Positions 1-9,300 of a DNA stretch of 64,000 nucleotides are shown one piece after another; within the stretch, counting starts at the first letter, position 1; every line of letters starts with the position of its first letter. This DNA comes from Trochalopteron elliotii (taxonomy: Eukaryota > Chordata > Aves > Passeriformes > Leiothrichidae). The position numbers and the translations under genes were made by a program. Below the pieces are notes generated by a model. It had not been told where the DNA came from, did no database searches, and was given only the letters and a program-made list of their open reading frames with translations. The stretch is from the NCBI GenBank assembly GCA_024734555.1, contig JANPWX010020040.1:2012241-2076240 (forward strand), read 5' to 3'.

Positions 1-208
1 AAGTCAGGCTTGATGGTGACATAAGCAGCATGATGTGTGTTATGTTGCCCCTCTGGGATACAACAACAGCATCCTGACATCAGTGCAGTCTCACCAGACT
101 CTTTCCTAAGCCCACAATCCAAATACTGGTTTTGTCCAGTGGGACCACAGCCACAGCCCCCCACCTTGGTAAGGTCAAGCCTGGAGAAGGTTCTGGGGAC
201 TCCTCTAC

Positions 209-363
209 CTTGTACACATCAGTGTAGGTGGCAGCAGGTCTGCAAACCAGCTGGTGCTGCTGCTGGAGGAGCTCAGCCAGCTGGAGGTGGAAAGCGGCCT
301 TGATGCGCTTGATGGCTCCTTTGTCCTGTGGCCACTGGCCACTGCCTTCCATGTGGCAGATGA
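209..363 (-). CDS. NOL6: NOL6 exon 18 (last exon in window)
   Basis: The acceptor is TGCCTCCAG and the donor is AAG|GTAGAG; 155 bp, ending in phase 0, residues 721-772. It encodes ICHMEGSGQWPQDKGAIKRI and ends AATYTDVYK, matching the human VVCHLEGSGQWPQD and ATATHTDVLK regions. The next exon is not present in positions 1-208. Confidence 0.95.
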
Positions 364-3300
364 CTGGAGGCAAAGGGATAGCAGGAGGTCAGTGAACTCC
401 ACACAGAAACAAGGTGTTGGATAGGGGTGTCTGGAACTACAGGTTACAGCAGGAAGGCAGGAGGAGCCAGGGTTCTGCTCCTGCCTGCAGCACACCAACA
501 CAGCAATAACAGAGCCAGCATTGCTGCTTGCCTCCACTTCCCTCCACCAGATCATCTCCCACTCACATCTCACCCCACTTACTCTTCAAAGGGGTTATAT
601 AGGCCGGGCAGGGTTTCTCCTCTGAGGGAAGCAGCAAGTGCTTGCTTCTGGTATGGAAGGAATAAATTGGCTTCATAGGAATGGGAGGAAAAACCTGAAA
701 GAGAACAGACATCCAGCAACTGAGAACAGGGAGCAGAAACCTCTTGGCAATGTGTGTCCCCTCACCCAAACCTCCCAGACCAGCAAAGCTGTCCAGTACA
801 GAGAGTTTGGTCACCTTGTGCACAACCAGCCCAAAGGATTGAAGAGCAAGGAAGAGGCATCATATTGCTCCAAGGGCTCTCAGGAGCCACAAAACCAGAG
901 AGTGACTCATTCTCTCAGTCCTCCCTCACCCCAGCTCCCTGCAGACCCCCACACATGGCCGTGCCCTGGGACACTCACATCTGTGTACCGGAGGGCTGGA
1001 TGGACACCCTGCACAGCCGTCACTGTCAGCGGTAGCTCCTTCAGGTTCCAAAGCTTGCGGCTCAGGTCATCGTAGGAGCAGACGACACTGACCATGGCCT
1101 CCTCACCCGTTCCCTGTGCCTGTGGACACACAGGAAGCCTCTCCATGCACCTCTCCTCCTCCTGCACTCACCTCACCTCCCTCACGGGCTGGCATCACAA
1201 CCGAGCTCCGAGGAGCCAGTACTGCCGCCCCAGGGAGCAGCTTCTGGCAAGTGCGCTCAGCAAAACGGGGAGGTAAGAAAGAGAGCAAAGACAAGGGAAA
1301 TGCTGTCTGTGACTCCCCAGCAGCCACAGGTATCCCAGAGGCAAATAATATTGTTTCTTTTGCAAGACACTAAGGCAGCACCAAGGGCTGTTCTATCAGT
1401 AATCACTATAGTAAAGAAGAAGCCAAGAATGATCTGGGAATAAAGGGATCACCCACTGGCAAGGTGAAAGCCCTGCTACTGTCTCCCCAGCAGTTACCAT
1501 GACACCAACAGAGGCAGCAGTTACGAGAAAACTCCACTGACTACATCCTTAGCCAAGGCAGAACTCTGGCACATGGCAAAAGCAAAGACAGAAAACATCA
1601 CAGGAACCCTATGGAGGGCAGCAGAGAAGCACCAGAAGGAGAATTGGTGTCGCCCTCATTGCTTCCACCTCCTCAAATAACAGCCTGAGCAGCGAGGACA
1701 TACAGGTGACACAAAACCACCCAGCTCAGAGGCAGCTGAGAGTCACACAAGGAGCCAACCTGCCTGGAGTTTTCTGAGCTGGGTCTCTGACAGTGCAGCA
1801 GCACCCTCTGCGGGGTGTGCCATGAATGGCAAACTCCATCCTGTTTCTTGGCTGCACCCTTCCTCCTGCCTTCATCCCACACATCCTTGCACTGCTGGCT
1901 CCCCAGGCTGCCTGCACAAAAACAGCTGGAGGGGCAGATACCCCTGTACCCACCACCCCACACTCAACAGCAACTTTCTCCTTTGTTCCTCAAGGATGAG
2001 CAAAAATGGAGCTCCTAAGCACCCCTCAGGCTCCAGGAAAATGCATTCCCTGTCAGGCTGGGGATGCAGCCTGACATTCCCTATCAGCCCTGCTAACCCC
2101 AGACCAGCCTGAAGAGACACAGCACACAGATCTTTCTGACTGCCACACAACAGGCTGTGAAAATCAGCATCTCATCCCAAATCTGACACCCAACTCCACC
2201 CAGACTCCAATTGGTCCTGGCACAGGAGGATCCTTTTCATCAAATGTGCACCCCTTTGATCTCAGAAAGTGGAAAGGAAACAATTTCTTCCTCTATCCAA
2301 CAAGCAGGTAAAGAGCTGGTTGTCCTGATGCTTTTTTGGGACTACCTAAAAACAGAGGTCAGACAAAATTAAGGGAATAAAAAGCGGTTATATTTCTTGA
2401 AGGCACACTTTTGGACAGACAAAGTCCCCCTCAGGGGCTACACCCAAAAATGGATGATGGGTCAAGGGTTTTCATACTTTTGTAAGTCTGGTTCATTTGC
2501 ATATTGGAGGTTAATATTCCAATTATAGCTTCAGGTAGTGAAGTCATTTACTCCAAGTCTGCTGCCCCCCAATTCAATTTTGTTTGTACTTTTCGGGGCC
2601 TGAGACAGTAAGGTGTCCTTGATTCCCAGGCCTAGAGAGGAACTGTTTTATCTGACCAAAATGCGAAGACAGTAGCTATCACTATATGGAGTTTAGAGTT
2701 ATACACTAAAGAATTGCAGGATTACAAATACATGAAAAATATAAATGCTAAAATCCTAAGGCATCGGTACAAAAAAACCAACAAAGTGTGCCAAAGTGCT
2801 CATGGCTCATCTCTAGACTTTAATTTCATAAGCTGGAACGCAGAAGTTGTAAGGAGGGACATTTCCCAACCTCCAAAGATGCATCTTTTCCGTCTGAAAG
2901 TGGACTTTTTTTTTTTTGGCTGTACATTCAGATGGAGCACAATCTAGCACTTTGCAATTTGCCAGGAAAGACCCTTTTCCTGGGTTTGCCAGCTGGACCT
3001 AAGGGATGGCAGCACAGAATTGCCTGGCCGACATCCTGAAGGATGCAGTATCTCAGAGGTGCAGCCAGAGGAGCACCATGGGACAGTAATACATCTTCAG
3101 GCACATGGAGAGAGGGGAAAAAGCAGAGAGAATAGAACAGTGGGGTGCTTGCAGGGGAAAATGAGGTCTGGGGGATGCTAAAGCAAGAGGATTTCACAAG
3201 TTACACTTGGCAACCATGAGACTTGGTAGATCCTTACCCTCACTACATTCTCTTGGGAACCACCCAGCTGCCTCAGCGCCACTCAAATGACCTCCCTACA

Positions 3301-6300
3301 GCTCTTCCCTCACTGCTTTTCCTGGAGAGAGCCCCAGCCCCACCGGGGAAGCAATCATACCTCTTTCCCAGTGCTGATCACAGATTCCAGCAGGGCTCCT
3401 GTGTAGCAGACGGAGGACTCAGGAATGTCTGCATGGCTATGTGGACGAAGACAACAGAGCATTAGAGTGGCAACGTGCCAGCCTATTGATCCTGTTGACA
3501 CTGCATGGGTCAGCCCAAGGATGAGCAATCCCTCTCTAAAGGAAGGTCCTGGTTAACAGACAAATCTCTGTGCCTTCCTCCTTGCCCAAGTAATCCACCC
3601 AAAGTGGAGCAGTAACTTGTGAGCTTCACAGGATGCAAAGCCAAAGCCACCAATGTGCAGCCTTCCCTCACAGGACCTGTCCTCAAGTCAGGACAAAGAG
3701 GCACAGGCAAACCCTCCTTTCTGTGCAAGAGGGGCTCACTTTTGGCAGATGGCATATTCTGCTACAGAGGCTTTCCAATGCCAAAGGGAAGACGCAATCT
3801 TGTGAACAACAACAAGGTCTCAGAGGATTTCACAAAAATGTCCTGTAAGGTCCAGACAGCTTCTCTTTCAGCTCTGAGGAGTGTCCTGGCATTCCATCCA
3901 CATGTATGGGCAGGACCATGCTGCCTCCTTGCCCTTTGCATTATGTGCAGCAGAGGCTACAGCACCAGGTCCTTGTCCTTCCCACCCACTTTTGGGAAGT
4001 AGCTCACAACATAAGGACAACTGGAATGACTTCCAGACCTCACAAATCTGAAGCAACTCACAACACCCCACAAAGCATGAAGATGACAATGGGGTCACCA
4101 GGGACAGGACACATGGAATGAGTGACATATGGAGCAACTCACAGCTGCTGCTCAGTGCAACTTACAGCTTCAGCAGGTGCCTGATGATCTGCTCAGGAAT
4201 GAGGCGCTTCTGGTAGACAGTGCTGGCCTCCCACACCACAGCCTCACAGATACTGCCATCCTGGAATCGACGCAGCTCTGACTTCTCTCCCCAGAAGGTC
4301 CGGAACTCCAAGGCCTGTGGGGGGACATTAACCAAGCCAGAGCAGAGACACAGGTCACTTCTGGGCCAGACAAAACCTTCCCAGGATCACCAGCCAGTCT
4401 CCCAGCTCTCTTCAACCACAGCACAGCATCAGCTTGGCTCTTACTCAGCACAAGCAGGGCTCCCCTCACCTCAGGGTGATCAGCCTGAGGACCCTTTTCC
4501 AGCGTGCTGGCAGCAAACTCAGGGACAAACAGGAGTCCAAACGTCACGGGCCCGACATCCTTGTGTTTTGGAGGCTCAGCATCAATTGGCCACTGTGGGA
4601 AAATGAGGAACATGAAGCACAAGGAGAGATGAGGTTTCTGGAGCAGCAGCTGCTGGGATACTGCGATGCTAGATCAACCTTCTACTATGTTGTCCCAGCT
4701 GCCCAGACAAGCACAGGAAGTGGAAGTCTCGAGTAATAGATCACCCCAATGACAAGAAAAGTTGTCTTCACCCTGCCCCATTACTGGACCAGGACTTGTG
4801 CCCACACCAAGCAACACAGCTTCATCCCACTGCCCATTGCAGGTCCTCAGGTTCTGTATTCCCAACAAAGGAGACAAGCCTGTCTCATTCTCCAGTGAGC
4901 AGGGATGCCCTCCCTGTGCTCAGTAGTGCCACAAGAGACAGAAGAGCCCCACAAGCTGCAAAGGCTGCAGCGCCACTGCCAAGCTGCATTACCTCAGGGA
5001 TCTGGGGCAGGGAGTGAGCCACAAGCTGTGCTCTCCTGGACAGACCACGTGCCAGCAGCGAGACAACGAAGGGCAGGGCCGCAGCCACATAGTTCCCACC
5101 CCAATCCATCAGCTCATTCAGCAGCTGCATCTTCTTGCAGGTACCCTGCAGCTTGGAGACATGCTTCAGGCTACAGAGAAGAAGAGAAGCTGGTCACCCA
5201 CCTCTGCCACAAAATCTTTTCTGAGAGAGGGATATGCTAAAGGATGGATAAAATGGGGAACTGAGGGTCCTAGCCCAGGATGGGTGCTACAATAATGCCC
5301 TCTGGCATCTCAGGAGATGTTGGTCACTGTTCCCAAGGCTTAAACATTGCTCCCCTCCTCTAGGAGGCTATCTAGACAGCAAAAGTGGAACAGCCCAGTG
5401 CAAGGAGGTACCAGTGTCTATCTCAGAGCTTAGCAGAGCCATTTCCCACCAGGTAAGTTCAAACCCAACCCAGACCAAAGCCAGAAGCAGCTCACTCCTC
5501 TTTGAGCAAGCTCCCTCAGCACTACCCCACCAGCACAGTGAGACTCACTGGAAGACATGGTCAAAACTCCTGAGCATGGGCTTCGGGGTCATGAGCAGCA
5601 CCTGAAAGCCATCCACCATCCGATCATCCAAAATCTCCATAGAGCGCTTGGCTTCGAACTGGACCTGAGCAAGGAGGGAAGGCAGAACAGGAGCATGAAT
5701 GTGAAGGGAGAAGGAAAGCAAATCCCTCCAGCAGTTGTTCACTTGCGCTCCCCCATCAACCAGGGCCAGCCCAGTTCCACGGTCAGCAGCACACCCTGAT
5801 CCCAGTCTCTGTCCTTACCATGAGGGACATTGTTACTTTTTACTTGTTACCCAAGCAACAAACAGCTCTCACTGCTGACCAGACAGTGCCTTCTTGATAT
5901 CCCTGACATCAAGGTGATTTTTTTTCTCCTTCAGAACAGTTACATCTGCTAAACAGCTGCTGGGCTTCACACAAAGACTCAAGCGAGACTTGTAAGGCAG
6001 CACTACATTTAAGTCTCTGAATTCACTTCCAAGCTTCAAAGCTGGAGATGTCAAAAGCTTAGAAATCCACAATGAATGCCTTCCCTTGGTCCTGCACCCT
6101 CCTCAAACCACACCTAACCATGCTCTCCCTGTCTGAGCTCACTCCTGAGACACCACCTCAAGAAGCCACCACAGTCTGCTCGGTACCTGGTGGTATTTGC
6201 TGGCAGTCATATCAGCACAGAGGTTCACCAGTCCAGAGGCATCCACAAAAACCACTTCAAATGCCTGGTGGAAATCATCCAGGGCAGGCTGGAAAAGCAA

Positions 6301-9300
6301 ACATGGTCCTTAGAGCTACAGCACATCAAACACACCAAGACACCCCAAAACTGCTGCCATCTGCCATCCCTGCAACAGTCACATCCCTGCCCCCAGGAGC
6401 AGTGGCAGTACAGACACAGGCACAAGAACCCTCAGAAGGCTGCTTACCAGGGAGGGATCAGCATCTTTGGCTAGACTGATCCCTGTGACGCTCAGGTCAG
6501 TGGTGGCTGTGGATAGACAGGAAGGAAAAAGTCACACCACCATCCACATCCCCCCTCCTGGTGACAGTGGCACAGTTATGTGACAATATCACCAAGGTCT
6601 CACGTCAACAGTGCTACAACACAATGCCGCCCTCGACCTTATGGTGGGACTTACCCACTTCTCTGCAAGCTGCACCATCCAGCCCTGCTCTGTTGACTCA
6701 TCCCCTACTGTCCATCCCACCCACAGGGGCCCAGCACAAAAGAAAAGCCACAGTTGCCTCTGCCTCTTCCCCCACTGTGTTCAGGCTTTGTGCAGAGACA
6801 CAGACCTTTCCCTGTCCATCGAGGCTCCTGGAAACTCACCCAGGAATTGCAGAGTGCTCCTCAACACCTGGTACCCACTCATCATCTTGACAATCTTGCG
6901 CTTCATCAGCAGGTAGGCAACAAGCATGGAGACCAAGAAGCCACTGAAGCACCCCAAGCCCTGTGAAAACAGATACCACAACCCCATGGCAACCCACTGC
7001 TTAGGATGGGGCCTCTTTGAAACCCTAACACAGCTCAAAGCCAAGACACAAGCCACCACCCCACCCACCAGGATCAAAGCACTACCCTTCTGCCCCAGGA
7101 AGGAGAGCAGGTCAAACGGAGGTTATCCAGGTAAGCAGAGCCCATCTTGGCACAGGAACACACCTTGCTGAGCTGCCGCTGGTTCAGCCAAACTTTGAGG
7201 AGGGCCAGCCCATCTTTCATGCCTGGGAAGTCTGTGGCTGCATTAGACAAGAAATGCAGGTGGGAGAGCATCACTGTGTCACAGAGGATGGAGTTGTTGT
7301 AGTGTGGGGTCGGGGGCTCGGTGGTTCCTGTGTGGGGAGATGACAGCATGTTGGACCCAACCATCAACAGCCTGCCCACAGAAAAGGGCTGCAGTGAACC
7401 CACCCACATGCACTGGGAGCAGTCCCTGCCTGAAATAAACAGCCTCATGATCTCTCAGGCCCAGGTCATACCTTCTTTTGGGGTGCTCTGCTCCACGAAC
7501 CAGGCGGTACGGATGTTGTTCTTGCTGGGAAAGAAACGGCTGGGTTTGAAGAGACCCGAGTCAGGACAAGCATGGAGTCGGACAGTGACCATCTTCTCAT
7601 CCTTGCCTGTAAGGACCCAAGGGGAGATGTACAGGAGAAAGATATGTCAGAGATTAAATTGGGAAAACACAGCCTGGGCAAAGGCAAAAGCTCCTTCCCA
7701 GCAAAGCTCTGCAGCAGTGGAAATCATCTCAGAGCAGAGAGTCACCACATCCCAGAGTCAATGATGACCTTGAAGTCACATGGCCCATGCCCCATTCCCA
7801 TCTTCCTCCCCACTGCCCAGCCTGGCACCCAACTGCCCTGGTCTTGCCATGCCACATCTGTCCCAGACCCCAATCCACTATCTCCAGAGGGGTGTAGGAA
7901 CAAGCAGCACTTAGCAGCCCATGCATCCCACATCATCAGGGAAGAGACAGACTACACATAGGTTCCTAGGGAAGGCAGAAGAGCAGTGGGGAACAGGGCT
8001 GAGGAGAGCAGGAAGAGCAGTGCTGGGTACAAGTGTGTTTTGTAGGGTTTACTTTTTTGCTCCTTGAAGTATCCACAGGATGTGCCAGCCAGTGAGGCCA
8101 AGGCTGGAAAGTCCAGCCAAGCTGTAGAGGAGGATTGGGAAGGGGAAAGACCCTAAGGACTAGACTCTGGGTGAACAGAGAAAACAGCTGAGAACCACCC
8201 AAAATTTATCACCAATGAGACCACCACCGCCACCTGCCACCCAACACCAGTACCCTGTCACACCCCCACACCAGAGCAAGGCTCAAGTGCCACCTTGAGG
8301 CCTCAGGAGCAGGATGGGCTTCAGATGGTTGCTGTTCATGTAGGTAAACTTCACACTGCCAAAGAGCTTCTCCTTGGACAAATGCTGGGCAATGTGGGAC
8401 AGGTACAGGGCTCTCTTCCGGTGGTAGCGTTGATTCAGGTTATCTTTGTCCTGAAAGATTTCCTGGGAAGAGAGGGACAGGACAATTCCACCTCACCTGT
8501 CACCAAGTTCAGTTCAGCGCGAGGCACCCCACCACCCGCAGCTCTCCCTGGCCCCACAGGCAGCCCTTTCTCAGTCCCAAGGAGCTCCAAGCTGGTCAGG
8601 AGTTTGCTGCTGGCTCACCAGGCTCCAGGACTGCAGGAGACAAGGGCAATCATGCAGCCAAACAGGGCGTGCTTGGTATCAAGCTTTTCTTACAAGCAAG
8701 TCTGGGCAGCAAGGGGAGGAGGTTACCAGTCTCCAAACATCTCCTCCCTGTAACACAGTCTTGGGAGCTGGGGTAGAAGTGCAATTGGGTACAAAAACAG
8801 ACAGCATGCATCTCCCTGGCAATGTTCAGTGCAGGCAGAGAGAAGGAAGATCCTGATGAGAAACTACGATCAAACAGCTGCAAGCACTGATAGAGCAAGA
8901 AGCCACACCGCACTCCCCAGCTCCTTGTGGGAGTCGCCCTGCATATCCAGATGCTGTCACTGAGGAATGGAGTGGGCAGGGCAGGGCTCATGGAGGACAG
9001 GGCTCTGGCAGGCCCCAAGCCATTTAGGAGGTGGCATGGCCAGACTCACCCGTGGCATGGTCACTGCAATGTCCACGTTGATCTCTGGCCTAATGCAGGT
9101 GCCCAGCAGGTAACTGCCCACCACCTTCAGCTCAGCTGGGGGCACAAAGTGGAACCTTCCCTTGACATTGAATGGCACTTGCAGGAATGGGACCTTCACA
9201 TCCTTGGAAAGCCAGGCCTGGTCAGTGAGCTGGGAACAGATGTGACACACAAAACGCTCTGAGCATCAACAGCAGCAGATGTGCAGAGACCAAGACCCTG

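Noticed and set aside
4885..5130. Minus-strand ORF starting M-Q-L-L-N-E-L as a separate gene
   Set aside because: It is NOL6 exon 12 plus intron read-through, not an independent gene.
7607..8293. Possible box C/D snoRNA in NOL6 intron 5 (a TGATGATG on the minus strand near 7935)
   Set aside because: No D box (CTGA) at a suitable distance and no terminal stem; a NOL6 intron would be a reasonable host but the sequence does not support it.
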